Origin: Buddleja alternifolia
Lineage: Eukaryota > Streptophyta > Magnoliopsida > Lamiales > Scrophulariaceae
Length of the DNA stretch: 64,000 nt
Direction of reading: 5' to 3'
NCBI GenBank assembly: GCA_019426215.1
Contig: CM033394.1
Location: forward strand, 38,500,423 to 38,564,422
The notes beneath the pieces are model-generated. The model was not told the DNA's origin and ran no database searches. It saw nothing but the letters and a program-made list of their open reading frames with translations. Below are positions 22,072 through 34,592 of the stretch, piece by piece. Both the position numbers and the translations under genes were made by a program. The number at the start of each line of letters is the position of its first letter. Positions within the stretch are counted from its first letter, which is position 1.

Positions 22072-25000
22072 ATCTTAGCAACCGTCTTTGAAGTACTGTT
22101 ATGACCCCCACATTCCAAGGAATGACAATGCTCCAAGATACTCTTAAACTCGTCAGATGGCACACAACGACGAATGACACCATCCCCACACTCTTTGTAA
22201 AGAAGAGGCTCTTCCCAGTAGTAATGTTTTACTTCTGCCAAGAACTTCTTCTTTTGGTGATAACTTAAACCGGGAGGAAGAATGTCACTCACCAGGTAAT
22301 TCACGTAATCAGCATACCATGGTATAACGTGTTTTATCCCCATCAACCGTTCTTCTGGAAATGTCTCATCAATTGGTATGTCCTCAACAACTGTGTCATT
22401 TCCTTGTTCAAGCCTCGAAAGATGATCCGCGACCACGTTGTCAGTACCCTTCTTATCACAAATTTCCAAATCAAACTCCTGTAACAATAGAATCCAACGG
22501 AGTAAACGTGGTTTTGCATCCTTCTTTGTCATTAAGTATTGGATTGCAGCATGATCCGTATACACTATCACCTTCGACCCCATAAGATAAGATCTGAACT
22601 TGTCAAACGCAAAAACCACTGCAAGCAACTCTTTTTCAGTAGTGGCATAATTGACCTGAGCACTATCTAACGTTTTGCTTGCATAGGCAATGACATGAAC
22701 CCGTTTATTCTTCCTTTGCCTGAGAACAGCTCCTACTGCAAAGTCACTGGCATCGCACATCAACTCGAAAGGCAATTCCCAGTCTGGTGAAGAGATTATT
22801 GGGGCAGATATCAATGCTTGTTTTAACCTGTTGAACGCAAGTAAACATTCATCAGTAAAATTAAACACCACATCTTTTTCAAGTAAATTACATAAGGGTT
22901 TAGAAATTTTTGAGAAGTTCTTGATAAACCGACAATAAAAGCCAACATGACCAAGGAAACTTCGTATGCCCTTTACTGATGTGGGTGGGGGTAATTTCTC
23001 AATCACTTCCACCTTTGCCTTATCCACCTCTATTCCTTTGTCTGAAATTTTATGCCCCAAAACAATTCCCTCAGTCACCATGAAGTGACATTTTTCCCAG
23101 TTCAAAACTAAATTAGTTTCCTCACACCTCTGCAAGACTTGAGAAAGATTAGCTAAGCAGTGATCAAATGACGAGCCATACACAGTAAAATCATCCATAA
23201 ACACTTCCATGGATTTCTCAATAAACTCAGAAAAAATGGCCATCATACATCTCTGAAAAGTAGCAGGTGCATTAGAAAGTCCAAAAGGCATGCGTCGATA
23301 CGCAAAAGTACCATATGAACAAGTAAAGGTGGTCTTTTCTTGGTCCTCGGGTGCAATTGGAATTTGAAAATATCCAGAGTAACCATCTAGAAAGCAATGA
23401 TACTTATTACCCGAAAGTCTTTCCAACATTTGATCAATGAAAGGCAAGGGAAAGTGATCTTTTCGAGTAACATTGTTTAACTTCCTATAATCAATACAAA
23501 CCCGCCACCCTGTTACTGTTCTAGTGGGAATTAATTCATTTTTTTCATTATAAATCACAGTCATTCCTCCTTTTTTAGGCACTACATGTATAGGACTAAC
23601 CCAAGGACTATCCGAGATAGGGTATATTATGCCAGCATCTAACAATTTCATAATTTCATCCTTAACAACTTCTTTCAACTTGGGATTCAATCTACGTTGA
23701 GGTTCTATTGATGTCTTATGATTTTCTTCCATGAGAATCCTATGCATGCATAAAGTAGGGCTAATTCCCTTTATATCAGAAATAGTCCATCCTATGGCTC
23801 TCTTTCTCAACCTCAACTCCTCTAATAGTTTTTTCAATTCAAGTTCAGACAGAGTACCACTAACAATAACAGGTAAAGATTCATTGTCACCAAGAAAGAC
23901 ATACCTGAGGTGTGGTGGAAGAGGTTTAAGTACTACCTTTGGTTTAGAGGAGATGTCGGGATACGACTCTAGTGGATCTCTTTTACCTTGAAGAGGATCT
24001 TCTTTATGCAAGTTATCATCGTTGTCTAGAGCTAGAGTCACTGTTTCAATCGCTGGATTCTCATCATCTCTAGTTTCCAACTTCTCCAACGGATCCTCAA
24101 GAAACTCCCCCTCGAATTCAATCTGGGCTATCTCATCAATCACATCCACCGAACAACAACTCTCTTCTAGGGCAGGCGACTTCATTACCTTGTTCAAATC
24201 AAATTCCACTTTCTCATCTCTAATGTTCAAGGTAAGCTTGCCTGCCCGTACATCAATGTTGGTCCCAGCAGTAGCAAGGAATGGTCTCCCAAGTATAATC
24301 GGGACCTCTGAATCCTCATCCATTTCTAACACCACAAAATCACACGGAATGTAAAATTTATCCACTTTGACCAACACATCCTCGATTATGCCGAGAGGAT
24401 GTTTGACACTCTGGTCTGCCAACTGTAAGGACATCCTTGTGTGTTTGAGTTCTTGAAAACCCAATTTCCTGCAAATAGAAAAAGGCATTAGACTCACACT
24501 CGCTCCTAAATCACACAATGCCTTAACAAATTGAACTTGACCAATGGTGCAAGGAAGAGAAAAACTCCCTGGATCTTTGAGTTTAGGAGGAATACTCCTT
24601 TGGATTATAGCACTGCACTCTTCATTTAAAGATATTGTTTCCACGTCTTCCAATTTTCTTTTGTTGCTCAACAATTCCTTCAGAAATTTCACATAAATTG
24701 GCATCTGAGCCAAAGCATCCGCGAATGGTATATTGATACGCAACTGTCGAAAAACTTGAAGAAATTTCTCGTACTGCTTGTCTAATCTCTTTTGCTGCAA
24801 TCTTTGAGGGAATGGAATTGGAGGAACATACGGCTTCACATATGGTTTAGGTTGAACTATCTCTGGTGTAACCTCTTCTGAAGGCTCAGAAACTGGATCC
24901 TCAGTTATTCCTAGTTCCTCATTAGGTTCCCCCGGTTGTTCAGATTCTCCCACGGTTCTTCCATTTCTCAAGGTTACTGCATTACACTGCCCCTTAGGAT

Positions 25001-26366
25001 TCTGCTCAGTTTGACTTGGCAATGTACCTTTTGGTCTTGAGCTTATAGTACTAGCCAACTGTCCCATTTGTGCTTCAAGATTCTTGGTTGCACCTATCAT
25101 CTGATCCATCTTTGCCTCAAGCTTCTCAATACGGTTTGCAGTTCCGTTAGCTAGTTTTTCAATGGCTAATTCCCAAGCTTGTGGTTCTCGAGGTGGTGGT
25201 CTCTGCTGATTTGGTTGTTGAAAATTCTGAGGACCATGTTGTTGGAAACCTGGAGGAAACTGTTGTCTAGGAGGATTTGCTTGAGCTCCTTGGTTCCCTT
25301 GGCCTCCCCAAGAAAAGTTAGGGTGATTTCGCCAACCCGAATTGTAGGTGTTCGAAAATGGATTTCCTTGCTGCTTATTCTGATTGGATAAATAGTTAGC
25401 TTGCTCGATGAGTGGGCAATCAGTAGCCATATGAGGTGCCCCACAAACATCACAAGCCAAAGTAGGCTGAGATACTGCACTGACATTTCCTTTGAGTCCC
25501 TCCATATGCTTAACGAGTGCTTCAATGTTAGCATTGACCAATGTAATGTTATCTACATTGTGAATGCCCGGTGTTTTCTTGGTAGCCCGACTATCACTCG
25601 CCCACTGATATGTATTGGATGCCATCTCATCCATAAGAGCCAATGCATCATTCGGATTCTTTGCCATAAAACTCCCTCCTGTAGCTGCATCGATATTCAT
25701 CCGGATACTATGTGACAAACCATTGTAGAAAGTCTGCACAAGCATCCAACTAGGAATACCGTGATGTGGGCATTTTCTGAGTAATTCTTTATACCTTTCC
25801 CATGCTTGATAGAGGGTTTCACTATCAGTTTGCATGAATCTTGTGATTGCATTTCTTAACTGAGCGGTCTTAGCTGGGGGAAAATACTTGGTGAGAAACG
25901 CAGTCGACAAATCAGCCCAAGTGGTGAACTTATTTGCCGGCTGGTTTTTCAGCCACTCCTTAGCTCTTTTAGATAGGGAGAATGGGAAGAGTCGCAATCT
26001 TATGGCATCTTCAGTAACGCCATTCATCTTGAAAGTGCTGTAGATTTCCAGAAAATTCCCCAGATGGGAATGAGGATCCTCCCTCTCAATATCTCCCTCA
26101 AATGCAGTGTGTTGGAGCATTTGAATAATAGCCGGTTTCAACTCAAAGGTATTGGCTTGAACAGTTGGTACCGCTATGCTGGAGGTTAAGTTCTGATATG
26201 TTGGTGTAGCATAATCCCGGAGAGTTCTTTGCGCAGCAGGTTCAATCCTTTGTATTTCTTCTGCCATTCTACGATGCTCTCTTTGTTGACGTCTGCTTCT
26301 TCGAAAAGTTCGTTCTGGTTCTGGATCGATTTCAAGAGCAGGTGCACTCAAAGAACGCCTGTGCAT
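21843..26366 (-). CDS. gag-pol: Athila gag-protease-RT-RNase H polyprotein (runs into frameshift)
   Basis: 1507-residue frame from ATG 26366-26364. Domains by residue: gag core about 85-260 ([14 protein letters not shown]); zinc knuckle C305, C308, H312, C317; aspartic protease with [10 protein letters not shown] at 619-628; reverse transcriptase about 890-1070 with [10 protein letters not shown] (993-1002) and FMDD (1056-1059); RNase H with D1205, E1246, D1271 and D1314; start of integrase (zinc-binding HHCC region) to about residue 1445. The last about 60 residues are out of frame after the break near 22025. Gag to RNase H has no internal stop, which fits the young LTRs. This half could still be translated and might supply proteins to relatives; that is inference. 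Confidence 0.95.
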   Translation of the reverse strand: MHRRSLSAPALEIDPEPERTFRRSRRQQREHRRMAEEIQRIEPAAQRTLRDYATPTYQNLTSSIAVPTVQANTFELKPAIIQMLQHTAFEGDIEREDPHSHLGNFLEIYSTFKMNGVTEDAIRLRLFPFSLSKRAKEWLKNQPANKFTTWADLSTAFLTKYFPPAKTAQLRNAITRFMQTDSETLYQAWERYKELLRKCPHHGIPSWMLVQTFYNGLSHSIRMNIDAATGGSFMAKNPNDALALMDEMASNTYQWASDSRATKKTPGIHNVDNITLVNANIEALVKHMEGLKGNVSAVSQPTLACDVCGAPHMATDCPLIEQANYLSNQNKQQGNPFSNTYNSGWRNHPNFSWGGQGNQGAQANPPRQQFPPGFQQHGPQNFQQPNQQRPPPREPQAWELAIEKLANGTANRIEKLEAKMDQMIGATKNLEAQMGQLASTISSRPKGTLPSQTEQNPKGQCNAVTLRNGRTVGESEQPGEPNEELGITEDPVSEPSEEVTPEIVQPKPYVKPYVPPIPFPQRLQQKRLDKQYEKFLQVFRQLRINIPFADALAQMPIYVKFLKELLSNKRKLEDVETISLNEECSAIIQRSIPPKLKDPGSFSLPCTIGQVQFVKALCDLGASVSLMPFSICRKLGFQELKHTRMSLQLADQSVKHPLGIIEDVLVKVDKFYIPCDFVVLEMDEDSEVPIILGRPFLATAGTNIDVRAGKLTLNIRDEKVEFDLNKVMKSPALEESCCSVDVIDEIAQIEFEGEFLEDPLEKLETRDDENPAIETVTLALDNDDNLHKEDPLQGKRDPLESYPDISSKPKVVLKPLPPHLRYVFLGDNESLPVIVSGTLSELELKKLLEELRLRKRAIGWTISDIKGISPTLCMHRILMEENHKTSIEPQRRLNPKLKEVVKDEIMKLLDAGIIYPISDSPWVSPIHVVPKKGGMTVIYNEKNELIPTRTVTGWRVCIDYRKLNNVTRKDHFPLPFIDQMLERLSGNKYHCFLDGYSGYFQIPIAPEDQEKTTFTCSYGTFAYRRMPFGLSNAPATFQRCMMAIFSEFIEKSMEVFMDDFTVYGSSFDHCLANLSQVLQRCEETNLVLNWEKCHFMVTEGIVLGHKISDKGIEVDKAKVEVIEKLPPPTSVKGIRSFLGHVGFYCRFIKNFSKISKPLCNLLEKDVVFNFTDECLLAFNRLKQALISAPIISSPDWELPFELMCDASDFAVGAVLRQRKNKRVHVIAYASKTLDSAQVNYATTEKELLAVVFAFDKFRSYLMGSKVIVYTDHAAIQYLMTKKDAKPRLLRWILLLQEFDLEICDKKGTDNVVADHLSRLEQGNDTVVEDIPIDETFPEERLMGIKHVIPWYADYVNYLVSDILPPGLSYHQKKKFLAEVKHYYWEEPLLYKECGDGVIRRCVPSDEFKSILEHCHSLECGGHNSTSKTVAKIWQSGFYWPTMYQDARVFVIAWIVVKRQGTFLAVMRCLYNLYWLCGGWTSWDHSHLPMAISTSWLESTMYRNGLKP

Positions 26367-26501
26367 CTACCAATATTCAACCTAAAACAGAAATTAAGAT
26401 CAGAGCGAGACAGATAATAAAAAAAAATCGAAAATAAAATAAAAATAAATGTCTAAACCAATAAGAATTAACTTTTTATTGATATTGACTATTTGTTGCC
26501 T

Positions 26502-26519
26502 TCCCCGACAACGGCGCCA
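26502..26519 (-). promoter_or_regulatory. Athila primer-binding site (tRNA-Asp type)
   Basis: On the minus strand TGGCGCCGTTGTCGGGGA begins three bases inside the 5' LTR. It fits the 3' end of plant tRNA-Asp except for one base, the usual primer of Athila elements. Confidence 0.85.
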
Positions 26520-26522
26520 ATT

Positions 26523-27858
26523 TGTTAACCGTCCGTAACAACACGGAATCGAACAAATAATATAGTGAAAGTAAGATCGTCTCCACAGGGAAGGTTATCA
26601 AGTACCAAATAAAGTTTATCCTATTATTTAGACTATTGATTATCAAAGATTTGAGATTTTAACTAATTAAAATCAGAAATTTAACAAGAAAATGATTTAA
26701 TTGTAAATAACTAAAACAAATTTGATTAAAACGAATAATCAATTAACGAAAGGCTTAGGGATTAAGATTTCATCAAGGTATTGCTATGGATTATTGACTT
26801 TTAATGGATTATCATTCTTATTTAAATTAAAGACCCAATTTCCTTAAATACACGAATACTCTCCCGAGATCTTCATGAGTACCCACCTAAATTAATTAAC
26901 GTCACTCCCATGATCAAAAACTAATTTAGATGAATCCATTAAGTTCTATGAATATTGTTTAACTAGTCTCATGCAAAATTACCAATATCCCTATTAAGCA
27001 ATTTACACATGTCTATTAAATCTGAACCAATAAACTAATTCACCTCCCGGTACTTCTTAATTTATCTTAAATCATGCAATTGGTGATCAATCAATTACAA
27101 GCATTAAACACTCATTAATAGATAAACCAAACAAGAAATCGCATCCATTAATCATCAATAATCCAAATTTATACACAAGACTACATCTTAACCCCTAGAA
27201 AATAATTTAGCTATACATAATTAAAGAAAAACAAGAAATAAATTGCATAAACATAAAGTTACTCATGTTCAACAATGGAGGATTGGAAGAATACAACTTG
27301 AGAAGATGAAGCTTTTCTCTCCAAGAACTCTTCAAGATCTCCTTTCTCTCTCTAGAAGTCTTCTTTTTTTCCAAGATCTACTTTTTTTGTAAGAATGAAT
27401 TATGATCTTCCACCTCACTCTAGCCTATAAAATGTTTTTGCCACTTTCTTTTACTAAAAAGGAGTCTTAGATACATAAATTATGCCCATCCAAGTCATAA
27501 AATCGGCCCACAAAAATATAAAAATCCGCAGCTGCACAGCTGTGCAGAATATCTGCACAGTTGTGCAGCTGCTTGTGCAGAAATTTTTCTCTTCATTTTT
27601 CTTCAACGAAACATTCTCGTTTGGCCTTTCTAATGCATTTCTTCACTTCCTCTTGGTTAGCCTTCATTATTCACGTAAAAATACTCCTTTAACTCATCAA
27701 AACAATCATTTATATGCCTAACAAAACATTGAAACGACTTAGAAATCAAAATACGTAAATTGGGCTAAAAATAAAGGAAAAGACTAACTACAAGGCATAA
27801 AATAAAGATAAATGTGAGGTAAATCATGATGAAAATATGTAAAATATGAGACCTAACA
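26523..27858 (-). repeat. Athila 5' LTR (right copy)
   Basis: 1336 bp with TG...CA ends, carrying the promoter (U3-R-U5) of the minus-strand element. It differs from the left LTR at about 13 positions by hand count. Confidence 0.95.
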
Positions 27859-27863
27859 ACTAC

Positions 27864-28313
27864 TAATGGGGCTACTTCGAAAAGAAAACCCAAAAATGCA
27901 TCAAGGTGTATGCCCCCTTTTTTCATAAATTAATAATGTTGGCTAACTTTTTCATGAAATAAAATTCTTCAAAACAAGAATTTTAATGTCTCTCCAAAGG
28001 CCGCACATGATCAGATCGACATAGCTATCTTCGAATAATTACTTCCCTAATTGCAAAATACAATAACCACTAATATGAAAGATTGCATAATTATAGTCCA
28101 AACAATGAAAGAAGACTAACTACATATATAATTCACCTTTATATATAAACAAATAGACATAAAGACCATAGCAACAACAGCAGCTAAAGTTGCAATAATA
28201 AACATTGGCTAGTACATTCTTTCTGCATACAGAAAATAAAATTATAAGTTACGGATTAGATTGATGTCTAATTTCATTAGCTTGATTACTATCTGAATAG
28301 GACAAAAACGTCA
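27864..28313. other. Inner CACTA interior, nothing recognised
   Basis: AT-rich sequence resuming after the Athila target duplication. No open frame or repeat is supported. Confidence 0.4.
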
Positions 28314-28434
28314 GAGTATCTTTTAGCATAGTTTGGCTAAATTGTCTGAATAGGACAAAAACGTCATTGGTGCTTTGAAATCTTCGGCGCTGCTCTGGAA
28401 TCCCAGTTTAGCCAAACTATGCTAAAAGATACTC
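28314..28434. repeat. Small foldback, 28-bp perfect stem
   Basis: GAGTATCTTTTAGCATAGTT with GGCTAAA at the left is mirrored exactly by TTTAGCC and AACTATGCTAAAAGATACTC at the right, around a 65-bp loop. A 22-bp direct repeat (TCTGAATAGGACAAAAACGT) begins at about 28292 and again at about 28338. It could be a MITE remnant or a small-RNA hairpin. Confidence 0.75.
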
Positions 28435-29560
28435 TCTCATATTACTTTCCATTTATAAGGTTATATAGGCAAAGAAAATTTAGAATTACTTTGTTTATAA
28501 CTCGTAAAGGCAACATGTGTGTATGTATATAGGTGAAAGAAGGTTTGTGTTCTAACTTCTAATCTACTACAAAATCAATTTTATATTTAAATGAAAATGA
28601 CACTCTTGTGGTAGGGATTTGTAAAAGAAGTAATTTAATGGAAGTAGAGTTGCAAATTGAACAGAGCCCATGTTTAATAAGAATTCCGGTTGTTGCTGCT
28701 TTTGATACAAATTAAAATAGAATTCTTCATAATCAAATATGTATATGTATGTGTGTAAATATATATATATATATATATACATACAATTCCGAATCTAAAA
28801 TCTTGAATAAAAGAATACATTTCACAAGAAGAGAAAGCAAACCTAAAGTAGGAAATTATGAGAGTTAAAGATTGAGTCAGGCAATTTATGCATCAATAAC
28901 AACTATGAGTAATAAATCCTGCAAGATCCACTTAAAAACAGCCGAAAATTTAAGAACACAGAGCTCAAAAATTTCTAAAGACCATGGAACGAGAAGCGGT
29001 TGATAAAAAATATTAGATTTCAAAGGCTCGCTCAAAAAAATTTCCAATCGGTAAAAAGAAATGGCGGGAAAACCTTCACAAACCCAAAACAAAACAAAAA
29101 AAATAAATAGGTAAACAGTTCGGTGTAGTTAATACCACAAGGAAGATAAAGAAAAAACTAACGCGTTCTACCTGCGCCTCACGCTGGAACCAGGCCCTAA
29201 TTTCTGTTCTTGAACAAAAACCCTGGTTTTTTGGCTTTACAGCAAACCTATGTAAAGCCCCTTTCACAACTTCACGTGTATTCACGCGGTACGCTGATGC
29301 CTACAAGTACCACGCGTTCCCCAGAACTTTGAGCACGTCAAACACCCAAAAAAGCAGAGGAAAAGGATAAGCAAGAGAAAAGGAAGAAGAACGTAAGGAA
29401 GAAAAGCAAGCAGAACAGCGTCGTTTTTGAAGTACGAGAAAAAGAAAAAGAAAAGGGAAGGGATCCAGTGGATTCGCAGAGGTGAAGCGAGATGCAGCCA
29501 GCCGACGGTGTCCTGTGTGCTGCGGCGCTTGTATATATGTGTAATTAAATTAAATAATTA
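28435..29560. other. Inner CACTA interior; no assigned gene
   Basis: Includes an (AT)n/TATG stretch near 28740-28785 and short minus-strand open frames (28886-29285) with no recognisable domain. From about 29300 the plus strand turns purine-rich (AAGAAAAGGAAG words), resembling an untranslated leader or intron rather than coding DNA. Confidence 0.35.
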
Positions 29561-32500
29561 TTAACATAACCCATCTTACCAAGTGGAATCCAATTTTATA
29601 AGATACTTACCAATTTTATAAGACACATCTCAGCAAGTGGACATCAGCAGCCTTGAAGAAACACGCTCCTCCTCTCAGCCTTGAAGAAACTCGCTCGCTC
29701 AGCCTCTCTTCTTCTCCGCCGGCAGCTGTGGCCCGTCGCCCGTCGTCCATCGCCATCGTCCGGCAGCCACAATCGCAGGTTTATCTTCTTACTTTCCAAC
29801 TCCTATTCTACAAATTCAAAACCCTAAATCCCCAAATTGAAGAAACCTATATTATTTCCAAATTATTATGCTAATTAGTGATTAACTTTGCATAAATTGA
29901 ACAAAAATTTCTTGATTTGTTTACATTTTTGGTTTTTGGTTGGATTTTGAGCAATAATTTTGAATGTTGGATTAACATAAATTGATTTGTTTACATTTTT
30001 GGTTTTTGGTTGGATTTTGAGCAATAATTCTGAATGTTGGATTCTGTCTATTTGTTGCTTTCTTTAATAAATAACAATTGAATTTGTATGACAGAAACAT
30101 TATGGTTGTTGTTGTTGCAACTTTCATAAAAACTGGATATTTTAACGTTGTGGCATAGTTAATAGTATTTTGAGAAGAAAAAAAAATCTCTAATTGATTT
30201 TCAGTAATGTTGGTGGATTTGGACGATAGATATGCTTTTCTAAGGGATTTGTTTTCTCTTTTATTTTGTAAATTGTTTGATATTGGCTACCAGCATTCTT
30301 CTTTAGTCTATGTTTTAGACTTTTAGTACAGTTGGTCTAGTACTTGTTGTGCATAAAAGACCTAAATGTATTTTGAATTATCAATTTTTGCCTTTGATTT
30401 CTCGGCTATGTAGACAGCTGTGCATGTCTTCACGAGAAAATTTATAACTTATTGTAGGGAGCTCGGATTCATGACCGTTTTCTTCCCATGAAACTAGACA
30501 CATAGGGCTATCCACACATATATGGCACATAATCCGGAGACTTCTAGAACGAAGCAGTTTTGTATTCAAATTCAGCTAAAAATCTGTGATGAAGTTGTTA
30601 GTATTCTGTTGAAAATTTTGAATATCATACACTTCTCCCACAAAGATCATTACATGAGTAAATTTATCATGTTAATTGGGGTCTTCGGTGTCAACTAAAA
30701 TCTGAATATGCTTAAATTTTTTTAGAGTGACCTTGTTTTCTATATATGCTTAAATTTTTTGTCCCTTACTTAAGTTGATGATCAATAGCCCATCTATAAG
30801 ATTTAAATGTGGTTTCAAGAAACGAAAACTTTGGAGATAAAAGACCAATTTCATCATTCATTAAATTAATATATCAAAGATTAATTGAATATAATGAGTG
30901 GTTCTATAATAAATTATATATCAAATCTATTATAAATCTTTCAAAAATCTTTATGTTTCGTCACTTTCAATTATTTCTTTTGCTCCTGAAACATTTCAAT
31001 ATGCAACTTCCTTCTCCCGGTCAGCGCCATTCTCAAGAGTAGTCGGAATGTGAGGCTTTTATTTGATTTCATTACGACATTTTATTATATTATGTTATTT
31101 AGTTCTCTTCAAAATATTCTAAAAATAGTTAAAACTGGTATGCCCATCAGTAAAACGATTTCAGAGAATTTTACCTTTCTGATTGAACTACCAAGCCATT
31201 GATCTCACTTTTTGTCAAATCATACTGATTACTTTGTCATGTGTCAAATCAACACAGCGCCCATCAAAGCTCACACCACCGCAGCTCTAATTTCATCTCT
31301 CTCCCTCTCTCGCCGGTTTGTCATGGGTAATGGTAAAGCCCATGAGTGGTAAAAGGCTATCTCTAAAATCTTTGATCTATTTTGGTGAAATTGAGTTGTT
31401 GGTGTTGTGTTTCATACTTAGTGGGTTAAAGGGTAATTTATGTGGGTTTTGTGATATTGATAGTTGATATTCAGTATTGAGTTATTGGTGGTGTTGATTG
31501 TTGATAGTATAGAAGATTTGTGGTGGTGATAGTATAGAGATAAACATAGCTTGCTTTGTTCTTTCCTTCAGCTGCTTCTTTTACTTCATTTCTTTGTTCA
31601 AGTTCGGTTAGTTCTTGAGTTAAATAATTAGTTTTTATTTACTTCTTTACTCATCATTACATGATATAGTTGATCAATTAATTTATTGCTTCAAAATTCT
31701 CAATATCGAACTATACAAATTAGTGGGTAGTCTAATTAGTTTCCTATTAGTTGAATTACTCGATTATTAATTAGTGGGTAGTTAATTAGTTCCTATTAGT
31801 TTCATTACTTGATTACTAATTCAGTGAAATGGATTATAAATACTAACTATATATGTTATATTCATTTCAAGCCATTAGTGATTAGTTTAGGTTATTACCA
31901 TAAGTTCAGAAGATATTTTTAAAGATTAACTTACTGATATTCTTAAAGATTAACTTACTTTATTAATGTTGATGATGTTGTGTTTCATACTTAGTGGGTT
32001 AAAACTTAATAATTCTTTCGTATTTATTGTGGAATTGGTATAACTAATTAGTAGATTATTAATTAATTTTTTTTAGTGTAAAAATTGATGTGAAGAGTGA
32101 ATTATGCATACAAATCTATGTATGCATTTCTTTGAGTATTATTACAGATTGCAAGATCATTTTGGATAAAGAGTGAAAGCCCCATGTAATAAAGTGCTCC
32201 AGTAATATTTTAGATGAGTGTTTGAAATATATTTGCAGATATTACTAATCTATTTGTGCAGGGATTTGAATGTTGCTAAAATGTTAAACCAATAGCTTGG
32301 CTACAGCGAGACGTCCATAAACCTTATGAAGTATCCACCGTATTCACGGTAGAACTTGGTCCGAAATTCAAATAGATTAATTTTGGGATATATTTCCGTT
32401 TTATGATATATTTCCATTTTTATGCTCTCACAAAGGGAAAGAGATGTCTCTATTATCGGGTTTGAACAATATTTTCTAGTTTCAGTATGACTCATGAGTA

Positions 32501-33500
32501 TCACATGATTATAAGAAGAATTGAGTGACTAAAGAGATAACAGTAAAGACGAGCATATGCTTGTGATGATTGAAGAGAAAAAAGCTTATTGATTGTAAGC
32601 CTAAGAATTCTTTTCTTAAAATTAAGGTTTATTGGTTATAAGTCTAAGGATAAAGATGAGATTAAACTTGTGGTGAATTTAAAAAGCTTATTGATTAGGT
32701 TGCACAATGGACTTCCTAGTTCAGCCCGACACCTGAACAGAGTCTTGACATTTTAAGAAGTCATTAACATTGAACACACTATTAGTACTGATTAGATATT
32801 CTCCACTCTTAAATCTTGAATATAATGTGATTTTAGTTACATTTGTCTTAAATTATAGGCTAAAATAAATCCATTTGTTTCATTGTGATAGTTACGGATC
32901 TTGTAGATTCACGTGAAGGTGAGAGACACAATATTTGTCTGTCTTGTACTAGACTTATTTGATGAATCCATTTGTTTGATAGATTTGCATCTAATACATC
33001 CATTGATATTTTTGGGTGTAGCTCCAATTTAAGCACAAAGGTCCATTTCCGCATCGAGCACTTGGACCTCTTGATCCTTCATCGAGGAGGAACGTAATTT
33101 TAGCATTAACCGTTAAGGGGTGAGTTATGTACATTACTATTCCGGTTAAATAGATTGCTATTACCTTTGAATTTATATAATGGGATATGATCACATGTTA
33201 TGTTTGTCGGTTTTTGCTATTGGATTCTAACATTTGCATTCAATTTTCATGCAATTTTTGTAGGATAGGCATCATCGGAAAGGGTCTCACGGAAATGATT
33301 AGTTCGGAGAGGGGAAATATTGTGATGACGAAAATAGAATTTGATGTACTATTATGATTTACTTAATTTGTAGAATGATATTGTGTTAGGTTAATTGTGT
33401 TGAGGATTGTGTACAATATTGTTTTGAATGGTGTTTATAATATTGTTTTGGTGAATGTTAAATTGGTTTAAAATTTGATGGTTATTTGATTCTATTAAAT
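29561..33500. other. Inner CACTA interior; leader-like and exon-like fragments without identity
   Basis: A CT-rich segment at 29640-29780 ends in CAATCGCAG before GTTTATC, like a 5' leader with a splice donor. A 50-bp direct repeat (TTGATTTGTTTACATTTTTG) occurs at about 29913 and 29980. Another leader-like segment lies at 31255-31345. An exon-like piece at about 33013-33115 reads HKGPFPHRALGPLDPSSRRN between AG and GT. I cannot assign any of these to a known gene; they could be captured fragments. Confidence 0.3.
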
Positions 33501-33539
33501 TGTTTGGAATCAATATGGTTCGATTTGAATTTTGGAGAA

Positions 33540-34007
33540 AATTGATTAGTTTAGAGATAGAATTCAAGACGGAACTAGAGACCGATTTAGAGATGGAGGT
33601 ATATATATATATATATATATATATATTTAGAGACTGCTTTAGAGACGAAATAATAGATAAATATTTAGAGACCGATTTAGAGACGGATTCATAGATAAAT
33701 ATTTAGAGACCGATTTAGAGACGGAATCAAAGATAAATATTTAGAGACCGATTTAGAGTCGGATTAGCGACGAAATTTGGAGACCGATTGTAATTGAACA
33801 AGTTGTGCAAATAGAGACGGATATAGCGACTGAAAATCTTCCGTCTCTAAATTTAGCGATGGATTTTTTGCCGTCTCTAATTAGCGTCGAGCCGTTTAGT
33901 GTCGGATTTTAGCGATGGAAATTTCCGTCGCTAATTACTTTTAGCGACCGAAATTTGGCTATTAGAGACCGATTTTTCGGTCTCTGATACCCTGTTTTCT
34001 TGTAGTG
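33540..34007. repeat. Inner CACTA, right subterminal array
   Basis: Many copies of TTTAGAGACCGATTTAGAGA, GAGACGGA and GTCTCTAA lead to TTTCTTGTAGTG at 33996-34007. An (AT)n run interrupts it at 33600-33627. Confidence 0.8.
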
Positions 34008-34172
34008 CGATCGAAACAATTTAAAAACCTTTGTTGTATTTGTTGAATTTCGTATATTTTGTAGAATATCTAAATATGTGTATGCTCATACAGTAACCTG
34101 TTCAGTTTTCATCTTGTTAGGCTTTGATACCTAAAAGAAGAATCCAGGCTGACCTAGAGTCCTAAAAATTCC

Positions 34173-34292
34173 TCAAGTGTTCTTGCTGCAAGAGTCATCA
34201 TAAAATCTTTTCAGTGCTTTGTGCAAATTCCCAATCGGAGTTCTACCGCGAAGTATTATGTCATCTATATCGAACGCTATCAATCGAAGTAT
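34173..34292 (-). pseudogene. Captured exon fragment of a HAD-superfamily hydrolase
   Basis: The minus-strand frame reads IAFDIDDIILRGRTPIGN then ALKRFYDD, ending in a TGA at 34175-34173. It resembles the N-terminal motif I region (DxDGV, catalytic Asp first) of the plant CECR5-like HAD hydrolases, whose product is probably a mitochondrial phosphatase-like enzyme. The Gly of DxDG is Asp here. Only one exon is seen. It lies downstream of and in the same direction as the ADNT1 exon at 34509-34588, within the right arm of the outer CACTA. Confidence 0.6.
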
Positions 34293-34508
34293 GGACTACA
34301 AATAACAGCAATCAAGATTAACACATAACATTACTCTCTTAAATAAATCACACAAAATTAAGAAATTAAAAGTGTTTTGAAGAGCAATCAAAGAACTACA
34401 AAACTAATTATATATAATTCTAAAACTCACACTTCTCCAGTGATACCTATGGTGAAGAGAGATATGCTAATACTGTAAACTTGATGTTTAGAAGGCTTGA
34501 TTTCTTAC

Positions 34509-34588
34509 TTCGCCAGCTTTGCCTCCTCCGCCAAATTCACAATCTTTGGCACAGTTGATTCGCTCGTCTTCACATCCTCAGACGCCAT
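34509..34588 (-). pseudogene. ADNT1-like: Captured first exon of an ADNT1-like mitochondrial adenine nucleotide carrier
   Basis: ATG at 34588-34586 begins a frame MASEDVKTSES, then IVNLAEEAKLA, followed by a good splice donor (GTAAGAA). This is the short N-terminal exon of the plant ADNT1-type mitochondrial carrier (ADP/AMP exchanger of the inner membrane) as I know the family. No membrane-spanning carrier repeats follow. The retained donor shows capture from genomic DNA. Together with the HAD exon it could form a chimeric transcript. Confidence 0.65.
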
Positions 34589-34592
34589 CTAA

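Larger units (their letters stand above)
16135..27858 (-). mobile_element. Athila-type Ty3/gypsy LTR retrotransposon, complete
   Basis: Two 1336-bp LTRs (TGTTAACC...CCTAACA) flank an internal region with, on the minus strand, a primer-binding site complementary to tRNA-Asp, a gag-pol reading frame with Athila-type domains, a second Athila ORF downstream of integrase and a polypurine tract. The 5-bp target duplication ACTAC is perfect (16130-16134 and 27859-27863). Hand comparison of the LTRs gives about 13 mismatches in 1336 bp and no net length change (about 99% identity), so insertion was recent. The element itself is disabled by two integrase frameshifts and an early stop in the second ORF. 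Confidence 0.95.
12489..34007. mobile_element. Inner CACTA element, non-autonomous, nested in the outer one
   Basis: The terminal inverted repeats are about 27 bp and nearly perfect: CACTACAAGAAAACA then T/G then GGTATCAGAGAC. Flanking bases are TGA at the left (12486-12488) and CGA at the right (34008-34010); comparison with the intact tandem unit shows the target was TGA followed by TTGAAAC. Without the Athila insertion it is about 9.8 kb. Both ends bear dense GAGACCGA / TCGGTCTCTAA arrays. No transposase ORF is seen. Confidence 0.85.

Noticed and set aside
22361..25715. Several plus-strand frames of 60-110 codons
   Set aside because: Antisense shadows of the Athila gag-pol frame.
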